Positions 17,567 through 26,487 of a stretch of DNA of 64,000 nucleotides are shown here, piece by piece. Position 1 is the first letter of the stretch, and every line of letters starts with the position of its first letter. Made by a program: the position numbers and the translations under genes. This DNA comes from Propionivibrio hellwigii (GTDB lineage: Bacteria > Pseudomonadota > Gammaproteobacteria > Burkholderiales > Rhodocyclaceae): the NCBI RefSeq assembly GCF_041770905.1, contig NZ_JBEUWX010000002.1, positions 62,001-126,000 on the forward strand, given 5' to 3'. Below the pieces are notes generated by a model that worked only from the letters and a program-made list of their open reading frames with translations, was not told the origin of the DNA and did no database searches.

Positions 17567-17927
17567 TTTTGCCATCAGTTTGTGAAGGAATTTGATCTGA
17601 ATAAGGTTTGATAGATTATCCCCGGACTGTCACCTATGTCCTCGCACGCCGTTACCTAGGTGTCCGGTCTATGCACGAATGCCCTCACTCCTTTTCTCGT
17701 TACGCGAGCTGTCCCAGTCCCGCAAGCAGGCGAGTGGTTTTCCTTAGTTTCCGCAGTTTTTTACAGCGCTTAAGATAGGTAGATACCTATGGTCAAACTG
17801 GATAAATGCTCTCTTCCGGCCAAGCGGCGTAAACGCTGGCTTCACCAGGCGAGCCAAGCACATGGTTTTTAGAGACAGTTCAAGGACGGGCACTGTCTAT
17901 AATTTTTCTTTTATCTGGAGCACTGCC
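17567..17927. other. Intergenic, no gene seen
   Basis: About 360 bases between the transposase remnant and tehA. TATAAT at 17898-17903 is a plausible -10 for tehA, but no matching -35 is clear. The remainder looks like more insertion-sequence debris without a readable frame. Confidence 0.4.
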
Positions 17928-18890
17928 ATGTCTGTTTCTTCGCCTGCTGCACCGTCGCGCAAGTTTCCGGTTCCGCTCAGTTATTTCAGTATGCCGCTTG
18001 GTTTGTCCGCACTGGGGCTGTCGTGGCGTTATGGCGCGGCAATGGGGTTTGCACCGTCCTGGCCGGCTGAAGCGCTGTTGGCGGTCGCCGCGCTGTTGTG
18101 GCTGCTGCTGATCGCCGCTTATGCCGTCAAGATCTGGCGTTTCCGCGCCGATTTTCTCGCCGATTTGCAGGATCTGGTGCAGTGCTGTTTTTTGAGCATG
18201 ATCCCTATCACGCTGTTGTTGCTGGCGATGGCGCTTTTGCCGTATGCCCGTCTGCCGGCGATGCTGGCTGTGATGCTGGGGGTTGGCGCGCAGCTGGCGT
18301 TTGCCATGTATCGTGCGGCGGGTTTGTGGCGCGGTTTACACACGCTCGCGGCAACGACGCCGGTGGTGTATTTGCCAACGGTCGCCGCTGCGTTTGTCAG
18401 CACCTCGGCGTTCGCCGCGCTGGGATTCACGGACTATGCCTGGCTGTTTTTCGGGATGGGGGTATTTTCGTGGCTGAGTCTGGAAGGGGCGATTTTATTG
18501 CGGCTGCGGGTTGAACAGGCGCTGGCGCCAGCGGTGCGCGGGATCGTCGGGATTCAGTTGGCACCGCCGTTTGTCGCCTGTGGTGCGTATTTCGCCGTGC
18601 ATGGCGGGGCGGTGGATGGTTTTGCCTTGATGTTGATGGGGTATGGCTGGTTGCAGGGGCTGTTTTTGTTGCGGCTGCTGCCGTGGCTGCTAAGCGATGG
18701 CTTTTTTATGAGCTCTTGGGGGTTTTCATTCGGCCTTGCGGCAATGTGCGGCTGCGGCCTGCATTTGCTGGCGCAGGGCATGATGCCGTTCTTGGCATGG
18801 GTGATGGTAGTGGCAGGTAGCGGCGGGATTGCGCTGCTGGTGCTGGCGACGTTTGCGGCGATGCGGCGCGGGCGGTTTTGGCTGCGTTAG
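17928..18890 (+). CDS. tehA: TehA/SLAC1-type anion/dicarboxylate transporter
   Basis: 320 residues with about ten membrane helices, matching the voltage-dependent anion channel/TehA/Mae1 family (start FPVPLSYFSMPLGLSALGLS, typical of TehA). Family members conduct anions or dicarboxylates and give tellurite resistance when overexpressed. The ATG at 17928 is chosen over the open frame beginning at 17862 because GGAG lies just ahead and family starts agree. No tehB is next to it. Confidence 0.88.
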   Translation: MSVSSPAAPSRKFPVPLSYFSMPLGLSALGLSWRYGAAMGFAPSWPAEALLAVAALLWLLLIAAYAVKIWRFRADFLADLQDLVQCCFLSMIPITLLLLAMALLPYARLPAMLAVMLGVGAQLAFAMYRAAGLWRGLHTLAATTPVVYLPTVAAAFVSTSAFAALGFTDYAWLFFGMGVFSWLSLEGAILLRLRVEQALAPAVRGIVGIQLAPPFVACGAYFAVHGGAVDGFALMLMGYGWLQGLFLLRLLPWLLSDGFFMSSWGFSFGLAAMCGCGLHLLAQGMMPFLAWVMVVAGSGGIALLVLATFAAMRRGRFWLR

Positions 18891-18994
18891 TTGGCAGCTG
18901 GCGCTCGCCCACCTTGTTTTTTCTGCCCTGACCCAAATGTTTTTTCTACGGGTGTGCGGTGCGCCCGTCTCGTTACCTCATATAAAGGATTCTT

Positions 18995-20866
18995 ATGACT
19001 TCCCTTCTCTCTTCTGCATTTGTCTATTTGGGGGCAGCGGTGCTGATCGTGCCAGTGTCAAAGCGGCTTGGTCTCGGCTCGGTGCTGGGTTATCTGCTGG
19101 CAGGCATCCTCATCGGCCCGATATTCCATTTCGTCGGCGCGGAAACGCACGATGTGCAGCACGTTGCCGAATTTGGCGTGGTGATGATGCTGTTCCTTAT
19201 CGGGCTCGAACTGGAGCCGGCGATGCTGTGGAAGCTGCGCGCCAAATTGTTCGGCCTCGGCGGTTTGCAGGTCGTCCTGACGATACTCGTGATTGCCGCG
19301 CTTGCCATGCTGCTGGGGCAGCCGTGGCAGGTGGCGGTCGCCGCCGGTTGCGTCCTGGCGCTCTCATCCACCGCGATTGTCTTGCAGACGCTCGGCGAGA
19401 AGGGCTTGCTCGGCAGTCCGGGCGGACAATCCGCGTTTTCCGTGCTGCTCTTTCAGGATATCGCCGTCATTCCAATGCTGGCGCTCTTGCCGATGCTTGC
19501 CCTGCCGGGGCTGACTGGACACGCAGAGAGTCATGAAGCGGCGACCCTGCTCGATGGCATGCCCGCCTGGCAGAAAGCGGCGCTGATTGTCGCGGTCATC
19601 GGCGGTATCGTCGGCGGCGCCCACTTCCTCACCCGCCCGTTTTTCCGCTACATCGCCCGCTCACGCTTGCGCGAGATATACACGGCGACGGCGCTGGCGC
19701 TGGTGGTCGGCATCGCCGCGCTGATGAGCCTGATCGGCCTCTCACCCGCGCTCGGCGCCTTTGTCGCCGGGGTGGTACTGGCGGACAGCGAATACCGGCA
19801 CGAACTGGAAAGCACACTGGAACCGTTCAAAGGTCTCCTGCTCGGCCTCTTCTTCATCACCGTCGGCGCGGGCATCGATTTCGACCTGCTCTTTAACGAA
19901 TTTGGCACCATCCTCTGCCTGACGCTGGCGGTGATGCTGGTCAAAGCGGCGGTGCTGCACGTCCTCGGCAAACTTTTCCGCCAGCGCGGCCTGAACAACC
20001 GTCTCTTCGCCCTCAGCCTTGCCCAGGCGGGGGAATTCGGCTTCGTGCTGCTGTCCTTTGTGGTGCAAAACGCCGTGATGCCGCAAGCCGTGGCGGATCG
20101 CCTGCTGCTTGTGGTGGCGCTCTCCATGCTGTTCACGCCGCTGCTCTTCATCGTGTACGAAAAATTCCCGCGCGCAGCCGCTGTCGGACAAGACCCGCGC
20201 CAGGCCGATACCATCGCCGAAGAAAACCCCATCATCATCCTCGGCCACGGCCGCTTCGGGCAGATAATCGACGGCCTCCTCGAATCCTGTGGCTACCACA
20301 CCACCGTCATCGACTACGACGTGGAAACCGTGGAAGGCCTCCTTGCCAGATACGGCATCAAAACCTACTTCGGCGACGCCTCCCGCCCGGAACTGCTGGA
20401 AGCAGCGGGCATTGCCAAGGCACAACTGCTGGTGGTCGCCATCGACAACGCCGAACGGGCCACCGCCATCGTCGAAGAAGCGCGCAAACGCTACCCGCAG
20501 CTGCCCATCCTTGCCCGCGCCTACGACCGCCGGCACGTTTACGCACTCTACCGCGCAGGCGCACAGGAAATCGTCCGCGAAACCTTCGACGCGGCGATGC
20601 GCAGCGGGCGGATTGCCCTGGAAATGCTCGGCATGGATATCGCGCTGGCGCAGAAAATCAGCGACTTCTACTATCACCGCGACCGCCACAGCGTGCGCCT
20701 GATGGCGGATGCCTACGATCCCGACCTGCCCCGCTTCGGCAACGAACGCATGGCGATGATTGCCAAAGCCGACGACGCCGAAACAGAGGCGATGATTGCG
20801 GCGCTACTGCGTGGCGAAGAAGTGGACTGGAAGCCGGAAGCGGATTTGACCGCGCCGTCGCCATAA
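18995..20866 (+). CDS. Kef-type monovalent cation:proton antiporter with TrkA-N domain
   Basis: 623 residues: an N-terminal CPA2 exchanger domain of about 12 helices (GYLLAGILIGPIFHFVG, SSTAIVLQTLGEKGLLGS) and a C-terminal Rossmann RCK domain (IIILGHGRFGQIIDGLLESC, then DYDVETVEGL). Related proteins release K+ to protect against electrophiles. AAAGGA precedes the ATG. It ends at a good terminator. The KefF-like reductase at 59329-59889 is distant, so a functional link is only speculation. Confidence 0.92.
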   Translation: MTSLLSSAFVYLGAAVLIVPVSKRLGLGSVLGYLLAGILIGPIFHFVGAETHDVQHVAEFGVVMMLFLIGLELEPAMLWKLRAKLFGLGGLQVVLTILVIAALAMLLGQPWQVAVAAGCVLALSSTAIVLQTLGEKGLLGSPGGQSAFSVLLFQDIAVIPMLALLPMLALPGLTGHAESHEAATLLDGMPAWQKAALIVAVIGGIVGGAHFLTRPFFRYIARSRLREIYTATALALVVGIAALMSLIGLSPALGAFVAGVVLADSEYRHELESTLEPFKGLLLGLFFITVGAGIDFDLLFNEFGTILCLTLAVMLVKAAVLHVLGKLFRQRGLNNRLFALSLAQAGEFGFVLLSFVVQNAVMPQAVADRLLLVVALSMLFTPLLFIVYEKFPRAAAVGQDPRQADTIAEENPIIILGHGRFGQIIDGLLESCGYHTTVIDYDVETVEGLLARYGIKTYFGDASRPELLEAAGIAKAQLLVVAIDNAERATAIVEEARKRYPQLPILARAYDRRHVYALYRAGAQEIVRETFDAAMRSGRIALEMLGMDIALAQKISDFYYHRDRHSVRLMADAYDPDLPRFGNERMAMIAKADDAETEAMIAALLRGEEVDWKPEADLTAPSP

Positions 20867-20884
20867 CCGCTTGCCGGATAAAGA

Positions 20885-20910
20885 AAACACCCGCCACGGC
20901 GGGTGTTTTT
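20885..20910 (+). terminator. Rho-independent terminator after kef-like gene
   Basis: AACACCCGCC and GGCGGGTGTT with an AC loop, followed by TTT. Confidence 0.9.
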
Positions 20911-20954
20911 ACAGGGATTGCCGCGCGTACCCCATCAAGCGGGATAAATGCTGG

Positions 20955-21017
20955 TTGTTCGGAATTCCCCCTTCCGGCCTTCGGCCACTTTCCCCCGCAA
21001 GTGGGAGAAAGGGTTTC
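20955..21017. repeat. GC-rich intergenic hairpins
   Basis: CCGGCCTTCGGCC and CTTTCCCCCGCAAGTGGGAG/AAAG can each fold, resembling REP-type intergenic elements common in proteobacteria. Confidence 0.4.
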
Positions 21018-21062
21018 GTGCCAAGCGGCATGACTGGCGATATGATTGAGCCCATTCTAAAG

Positions 21063-21105
21063 GCTGCTCTGAAACCTTTATCAACAGGGCATCTCAGGGC
21101 GCCCC
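21063..21105. repeat. Small palindromic repeat, copy D
   Basis: GCTCTGAAACCTTTATCAAC, then AGGGCATCTCAGGGCGCCCC matches copy C (10656-10705) over about 30 bases in the same orientation. It lies directly upstream of addA. Confidence 0.55.
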
Positions 21106-21132
21106 TTATTTCATACACCGAATACTCGCGCA

Positions 21133-24100
21133 ATGAATACCTTGTCCCACGCCAGCCAGACCGCCCGCCTGACCCGCGACGCCCTCGACCCGGCGCGCAG
21201 TGTTGTCGTCGAAGCCTGCGCCGGCAGCGGCAAGACTTGGCTGCTGGCCTCGCGCATCGTGCGTTTGCTGCTGGCAGGCGTTGCGCCGGGCGAAATCCTG
21301 GCCATCACCTTCACGCGCAAAGCGGCGCGCGAGATCGAAGCGCGCGTTATCGGCTGGCTGCGCCAGCTGGCGATGGAAGAAGACGCTGCCATCGATAATT
21401 TTCTCGCCGAGCGCGGTCTGGTGGCGGATGCAGCTGATCCCACGCTGCGGCAGGCGGCGCGCGGGCTGTATGAACGGGTTCTGGCAGCACAGCCGGGGCT
21501 GGCGGTCAATACCTTTCACGCCTGGTTTCTGCAACTGGTCGATGCGGCGCCGCTTTCCGCCAATCTGGCGGGGGTGTCGCTGATCGAGCCGGGTGTACGG
21601 CAGTTTGACGAACTCTGGCGTGCCTTTGTCGCCACGCTGCCCGGTGAGCAGGCGCAGCGCGTGAGCGATGATGTGGATCCTGCGCCGGCGCTGGTGCGTC
21701 TGCTGGAGACGGCCGGACTGGAGGCCGTGCGCCGCCTTATCCACCGGGCGTATGAGCGGCGCAGCGAATGGCTGGCCTTGGCCGAGGCAGACGGTGATTC
21801 GACGACGCCTGCCGCGCGCGTAGTGTCTTCTCTGCAAGCCCTGCTGGGCGCGGGTGCGCCGGGAGAGGCGCTGGCGGCGTTTTTTGCCGATGGCTGGCCG
21901 GGGGACTGGCAGGCGTATCTCGGCCTGCTGGAAATGAGCGAGCTGAAAGGCGACCGCGCCAGTGCGGCGGCGCTGCGTGCGGCGCTCGCCGAAGCGGACG
22001 CAGACGCGCGCTTTACCCTGCTGCGCGCCGCCATGCTCAATAAGGACGGTTCGATTCCCGTCAAGAAAGCGGGCGCTGCGCTCGACAAGCGTTATACGCC
22101 GGCAGGCGCGCGGCGTTTTCTCGCGCTGCATGCCGCGCTGTGCCAGCGTCTGGTTGATTGCGGCGAGCGTCGGCTGGCGGAGCACATTCTCGCGTTCAAT
22201 CGCGATGCCTGTGTCGTATTTACCGCGTTTCTCGCTCATGCCGAGGCCATCAAGCAGGGGCGGCGGCAGATCGATTTTGTCGATGCCGAATGGCGCGTGC
22301 TGCAACTGTTGCGCGCGCCGGAGACGTCGGCCTTTTTGCAGGCGCGGCTGGATGCGCGTTACCGCCATGTCCTGCTCGATGAATTTCAGGATACCAATCC
22401 GCTGCAATGGCAGATTCTGCGCGCCTGGCTGGATGCCTATTCGGATGACTGGCGTCCGCGCATTTTCCTCGTCGGCGACCCCAAACAGTCGATCTACCGT
22501 TTCCGCCGCGCCGAGCCGAGGCTGTTCGGGATTGCGGCCGATTTTCTCGTGCGTGCCTATGGCGCGCTTCGCTGCACGCTGGATGCGACGCGGCGCAACG
22601 CACAGCCGGTGGTCGATGCCGTCAATGCCGTATTTCTCGGCCTGCCGGAATTTGCGCCTTTCCGCGCGCAGACGACGTTTGCCGAAGGCATTCCGGGGCG
22701 TGTCGAACTGTTGCCGCTGTTTGGTGCTGACGCCGGCGGCCCGACAGGTGAAGCCGAGGCTGGAAGCGCGGCAGATGCGGCTGCCAATACTGCCGCGGCA
22801 GATGCCGGTAAAGCCCGTGTGGACGGGCATTTGCGCGACCCGCTGACCGAAGCGGCACAGGAAACCAAAGACCTGCGCCAGATCCGGGAGGCAGAGGCGC
22901 TGGCAAAAAAGATTAGAGAGATTGTCGGTCATGCGGGCGGCAGCGCTTGGCAGCTCCATGATCCCGATAGGATGGGCGGCGGGCCGCGCCCGGCGCGTTA
23001 TGGCGACATCCTGCTGCTGGTGCGCACGCGCAGCAAGCTGGCTGTCTATGAACGCGCGCTGAGCGCCGCCGGAATTCCCTATGAAGCGGCTTCGCGCGGC
23101 GGCCTGCTGGCAACGCTGGAAGCCAGTGATATTGCGGCCTTGCTTGAATTTCTCGCCATGCCGCTCGATAACCTCAAACTGGCGCATGTGCTGCGTTCGC
23201 CGATTTTCGCGTGCAGCAACGAGGAGCTGTTGCTGCTGGCGTTTCCGCAGATTTTGCCGCCGCTTTCGTCAAACGCCGCGCCGCAATCGGTCCCCGATTC
23301 ATGGTGGCGGCGCCTCACTGACCTTGCCGCTGGCGGGCAGGTGCCGCCGCGCCTGCTGCGGGCGGCGCGTCTGTTGGCATCCTGGCTGCGCATTGCCGGA
23401 GATTTACCGACGCACGATTTGCTCGACCGCATTTATCACGAAGGCGAAGTTTTTCCGCGCTATCGTCGGGCGAGTCCGGAATACCGCGCCGCCGCCGTCG
23501 AGGCCAATCTGAATGCGTTGTTGCTGCTCGCGCTCGACCTTGATGGCGGGCGCTATCCGAGCCTTTCCCGCTTTGTCGATGAACTGCGCAATCTGCGTGA
23601 AGCCGACGCCGGCGATGCGCCGGACGAAGGGGAAGTCGTTTCCGCGCAGACGGCGAGCAATCGCGTGCGTATTCTGACGATCCATGCGGCCAAAGGGCTG
23701 GAGGCGCCGATCGTCTGGCTGCTCGATGCCAACGCCGCAGCGCGCCCGGCCGAGCCATGGGATGTCATCGTCGATTGGCCGCCGGAAGAAGCTTCGCCGC
23801 GGCATTTTTCCTTTTTCGGCCGCAAGGACGCGCGCGGCGCGGCGCGGCGTTTTCTCTTTGATGCGCAGGCGCAGGCGGCGCAGCGCGAAGAACTGAATCT
23901 GCTTTACGTGGCCATGACGCGCGCGCAGCAGGTGTTTATTGCCAGCGGCAGCGAGCAGGGCCGAAAGAGCGACAGTCCGCAGTCCGAGGAAAAAAGCGCG
24001 TACCGTTTGCTCGAACACGCGCTGGAAAGTGTGCAGACATTGCCTGTTGAACCGGGCAGCACTCTGGTTCATGGCGATGATTTGACCAGGGCCGCTCCCG

Positions 24101-24654
24101 TCGATGCGGAAACATGTACCGCGACAATGTCCGTGCCCGCGCAGGTTCTGTCGCCAACGGCTGCGCCGGCTTTCACTGCGGTAGGCAGCCTGCGGCCGGC
24201 GTCGGATGATGCCGCGCGTTTTGGCACGCTGCTGCATGCGCTGCTGGAACGCCTGGCCGATGGCGGCCGTATCGACCGGCTCGAAGCGTTTGCGCACTGG
24301 CGTATTCCCGGTTTTGACGAGGAGGCGCACCGACGTGCCTGGCCGGTCGTCAAGCGGCTGCTCAGCGCGCCGGCGCTACAGGTGTTTTTCGACTCCGCGC
24401 GTTATCGGCGGACATGGAACGAAATCGAACTGGCCGATCGCGACGGCCGTTTGCTGCGCATCGACCGGCTGGTTGAGCTTGACGATGCGTTGTGGGTGCT
24501 CGATTACAAGAGTTCGTCGGGCGAAACGGCGCGCCTTGATGCGTACCGAGAACAGGTGCGCGGCTATTGCCGCGTGCTGGCGGATATTTTTCCGGACAGG
24601 ACAATCCACGGTGCGCTAGTGTTCGCCGACGCCGAATTGCTCGAAATCGAATGA
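21133..24654 (+). CDS. addA: AddA-type double-strand-break repair helicase-nuclease
   Basis: 1173 residues. UvrD-type helicase motifs are all present: Walker A ACAGSGKT (about residue 28), ITFTRKAAREI, DEFQDTNPLQW, VGDPKQSIYRFRRAE, RILTIHAAKGLEAPIVWLLD and LLYVAMTRAQQ. A RecB-family nuclease domain at the C-terminus keeps RIDRL ... LDYKSSSGE ... YREQVRGYCR. With AddB this would process broken DNA ends and load RecA. No AddB-like gene lies upstream or downstream, although they are usually adjacent. No frame disruption. Confidence 0.92.
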   Translation: MNTLSHASQTARLTRDALDPARSVVVEACAGSGKTWLLASRIVRLLLAGVAPGEILAITFTRKAAREIEARVIGWLRQLAMEEDAAIDNFLAERGLVADAADPTLRQAARGLYERVLAAQPGLAVNTFHAWFLQLVDAAPLSANLAGVSLIEPGVRQFDELWRAFVATLPGEQAQRVSDDVDPAPALVRLLETAGLEAVRRLIHRAYERRSEWLALAEADGDSTTPAARVVSSLQALLGAGAPGEALAAFFADGWPGDWQAYLGLLEMSELKGDRASAAALRAALAEADADARFTLLRAAMLNKDGSIPVKKAGAALDKRYTPAGARRFLALHAALCQRLVDCGERRLAEHILAFNRDACVVFTAFLAHAEAIKQGRRQIDFVDAEWRVLQLLRAPETSAFLQARLDARYRHVLLDEFQDTNPLQWQILRAWLDAYSDDWRPRIFLVGDPKQSIYRFRRAEPRLFGIAADFLVRAYGALRCTLDATRRNAQPVVDAVNAVFLGLPEFAPFRAQTTFAEGIPGRVELLPLFGADAGGPTGEAEAGSAADAAANTAAADAGKARVDGHLRDPLTEAAQETKDLRQIREAEALAKKIREIVGHAGGSAWQLHDPDRMGGGPRPARYGDILLLVRTRSKLAVYERALSAAGIPYEAASRGGLLATLEASDIAALLEFLAMPLDNLKLAHVLRSPIFACSNEELLLLAFPQILPPLSSNAAPQSVPDSWWRRLTDLAAGGQVPPRLLRAARLLASWLRIAGDLPTHDLLDRIYHEGEVFPRYRRASPEYRAAAVEANLNALLLLALDLDGGRYPSLSRFVDELRNLREADAGDAPDEGEVVSAQTASNRVRILTIHAAKGLEAPIVWLLDANAAARPAEPWDVIVDWPPEEASPRHFSFFGRKDARGAARRFLFDAQAQAAQREELNLLYVAMTRAQQVFIASGSEQGRKSDSPQSEEKSAYRLLEHALESVQTLPVEPGSTLVHGDDLTRAAPVDAETCTATMSVPAQVLSPTAAPAFTAVGSLRPASDDAARFGTLLHALLERLADGGRIDRLEAFAHWRIPGFDEEAHRRAWPVVKRLLSAPALQVFFDSARYRRTWNEIELADRDGRLLRIDRLVELDDALWVLDYKSSSGETARLDAYREQVRGYCRVLADIFPDRTIHGALVFADAELLEIE

Positions 24655-24766
24655 ATACGACGGTGGGGCGGTCGGAGCGGCAATTTTGATGATTCCGCTT
24701 GAGTTCTGGCGGGCGGATGTTCCCGGCCAGCGCGGGCAGCGCAAGCCTGCCGTCATTGCGTTGATG

Positions 24767-24772
24767 TATACT
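24767..24772 (+). promoter_or_regulatory. Candidate extended -10 for eno
   Basis: TTGATGTATACT includes TATACT, 81 bases before the enolase ATG. No clear -35. Confidence 0.35.
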
Positions 24773-24852
24773 GCGCCGCCGTGTAAGCGCCTAAGTGCTT
24801 GAAAATCCGTTTGTAGAAACCTTTTTGTTCAACTACCGTCATGGAATGAAAA

Positions 24853-26352
24853 ATGGCTACGTCCGCTAAAGCTTCCTCTGCAAAGAAAACCCAAACTTCC
24901 AAGCCCGTTTCCAAAATTTCCAAAAAAGCCGCTGTGCCCGCCAAGAAACCCGCCGCAACCAAGGCCGTTGCAAAATCCGCTGCCGTGAAAAGTGTGAAGA
25001 ATGTGGCGGCGGTAAAAAAAGCGGCCGCCAGGCCGGCAGCGGACGCAGTGAAGATTTCCAAGGTCATCGGCCGTCAGATTCTCGATTCGCGCGGAAACCC
25101 GACCGTCGAAGTCGATGTCGTGCTCAGCTGCGGTTTTGTCGCGCGTGCCGCCGTGCCTTCGGGTGCATCGACGGGCGAGTTCGAGGCGTGTGAACTGCGC
25201 GACGGCAACAAAAAGGTGTATCTCGGCAAAGGGGTGCTGAAGGCGGTGGCCGCCGTCAATGGGCCGATCGCCAAACTGCTTAAGGGCAAGAATCCGCTCG
25301 ATCAGCGCACGCTCGACGAAGCCATGATCGCGCTTGATGGAACGACCAATAAATCCAAGCTGGGCGCCAATGCCATCCTGGGCGCTTCGATGGCGATTAC
25401 CGTCGCCGCCGCGCATGTCAGCAAGATGCCGCTTTGGAAGTACATCGGCAAGTTGCACAAAAACAGGGAATTCGTATTGCCGACGCCGATGGCCAATATC
25501 ATCAACGGCGGCAAACATGCCGACAACCTGATCGACTTCCAGGAATTCATGATCATGCCGGTCGGCGCCAAGACCTTCTCGCAGGGGCTGCAATGGATTA
25601 CCGAAATCTTCCATGCGCTGAAGGGCATCCTCAAGAAGGCCGGCCATGTGACGGCAGTGGGCGATGAAGGCGGTTTCGCACCGAATATTTCCAATGATGA
25701 AGCGCTCGAAGTCATCATGCAGGCGATCGCGGCGGCAGGCTACAAGCCCGGCAGGCAGATTGCCATCGCACTCGACTGCGCTTCGTCTGAACTGTTCGAT
25801 GAAGGCGGACGCAAGGGATACAAGTTCTGGAAGTCGAATCCGGAAAAGCTGTTTACAGCTGACGATATGATTGCCAAGTATCAGGCGTGGTGCAAAAAGT
25901 ATCCGATTGTCTCGATCGAGGATGGCCTGGATCAGAACGATTGGGAGGGCTACGTCAAATTCACCAAGACCTTGGGCAAGAAGGTGCAGATCGTCGGCGA
26001 CGATTTCTTCGTCACCAATCCTGACCGCCTCAAAAAAGGTATCGAGATGGGCGCTGCCAACGCCATTCTGATCAAGGTCAACCAGATCGGCACCGTCACT
26101 GAAACACTCGATGCCATCAAGATGGCGCAGAAGGCGGGCTACGGCGTAATTTCCTCGCACCGATCGGGCGAGACGGAAGATGCATTTATCGCCGACCTGG
26201 CTGTCGGCACCGGCGCCGGGCAGATCAAGACCGGCTCGCTGTCGCGCACCGACCGGATCTGCAAGTACAACCAGTTGATCCGGATCGAGGAACAGCTGGG
26301 CGCCAAGGCCGTCTTCAAAGGGCTGAAGGCGATCAAGGGCGCGGGCTTCTGA
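24853..26352 (+). CDS. eno: Enolase with a Lys/Ala-rich histone-H1-like N-terminal extension
   Basis: Converts 2-phosphoglycerate to phosphoenolpyruvate. The catalytic core (from KISKVIGRQILDSRGNPTVE, about residue 68) has all key residues: DFQEFMIMP, VGDEGGFAPN, ALDCASSELF, SIEDGLDQNDW, VGDDFFVTN, IKVNQIGT, SSHRSGETED and IKTGS. Before it lie about 66 extra residues rich in Lys, Ala, Ser and Pro (KKAAVPAKKPAATKAVAKSA), resembling histone-H1/AlgP-type nucleic-acid-binding tails. Usual enolase is about 430 residues; this is 499. The ATG at 24853 has a weak GGAATGAAAA ahead. A GTG at 25048 would give a conventional enolase, so the tail could be optional. Confidence 0.93.
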   Translation: MATSAKASSAKKTQTSKPVSKISKKAAVPAKKPAATKAVAKSAAVKSVKNVAAVKKAAARPAADAVKISKVIGRQILDSRGNPTVEVDVVLSCGFVARAAVPSGASTGEFEACELRDGNKKVYLGKGVLKAVAAVNGPIAKLLKGKNPLDQRTLDEAMIALDGTTNKSKLGANAILGASMAITVAAAHVSKMPLWKYIGKLHKNREFVLPTPMANIINGGKHADNLIDFQEFMIMPVGAKTFSQGLQWITEIFHALKGILKKAGHVTAVGDEGGFAPNISNDEALEVIMQAIAAAGYKPGRQIAIALDCASSELFDEGGRKGYKFWKSNPEKLFTADDMIAKYQAWCKKYPIVSIEDGLDQNDWEGYVKFTKTLGKKVQIVGDDFFVTNPDRLKKGIEMGAANAILIKVNQIGTVTETLDAIKMAQKAGYGVISSHRSGETEDAFIADLAVGTGAGQIKTGSLSRTDRICKYNQLIRIEEQLGAKAVFKGLKAIKGAGF

Positions 26353-26373
26353 TTACGCCGGCTTGTCCCGGAG

Positions 26374-26399
26374 AGGCACCGCTGCGGCGGTGCCTTTTT
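26374..26399 (+). terminator. Rho-independent terminator after eno
   Basis: AGGCACCGC and GCGGTGCCT flank a TGCG loop and are followed by TTTT. Confidence 0.9.
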
Positions 26400-26448
26400 G
26401 TTGTTTCTGTTGTTGCGTGGCGGCGTCCATGGCCGTTTTTCAGGCCGG

Positions 26449-26454
26449 TATAAT
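26449..26454 (+). promoter_or_regulatory. Candidate -10 box for parE
   Basis: Perfect TATAAT 34 bases before the parE ATG; the -35 region is not obvious. Confidence 0.45.
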
Positions 26455-26487
26455 CCGCACCGCATGTGTTTTGCCTGAGTTTTATCG

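Noticed and set aside
17862..17927. Upstream start of tehA
   Set aside because: These 22 codons cover the TATAAT-like promoter and do not match the family; GGAG precedes the 17928 ATG.
21106..23187. Long minus-strand open frame of 693 codons
   Set aside because: It is the antisense shadow of addA: Arg/Gln-rich, no domain, and the plus-strand frame has every helicase motif.
24829..26160. Minus-strand open frame of 443 codons
   Set aside because: Shadow of enolase with no recognisable family and low-complexity residues at the complement of the KA-rich tail.
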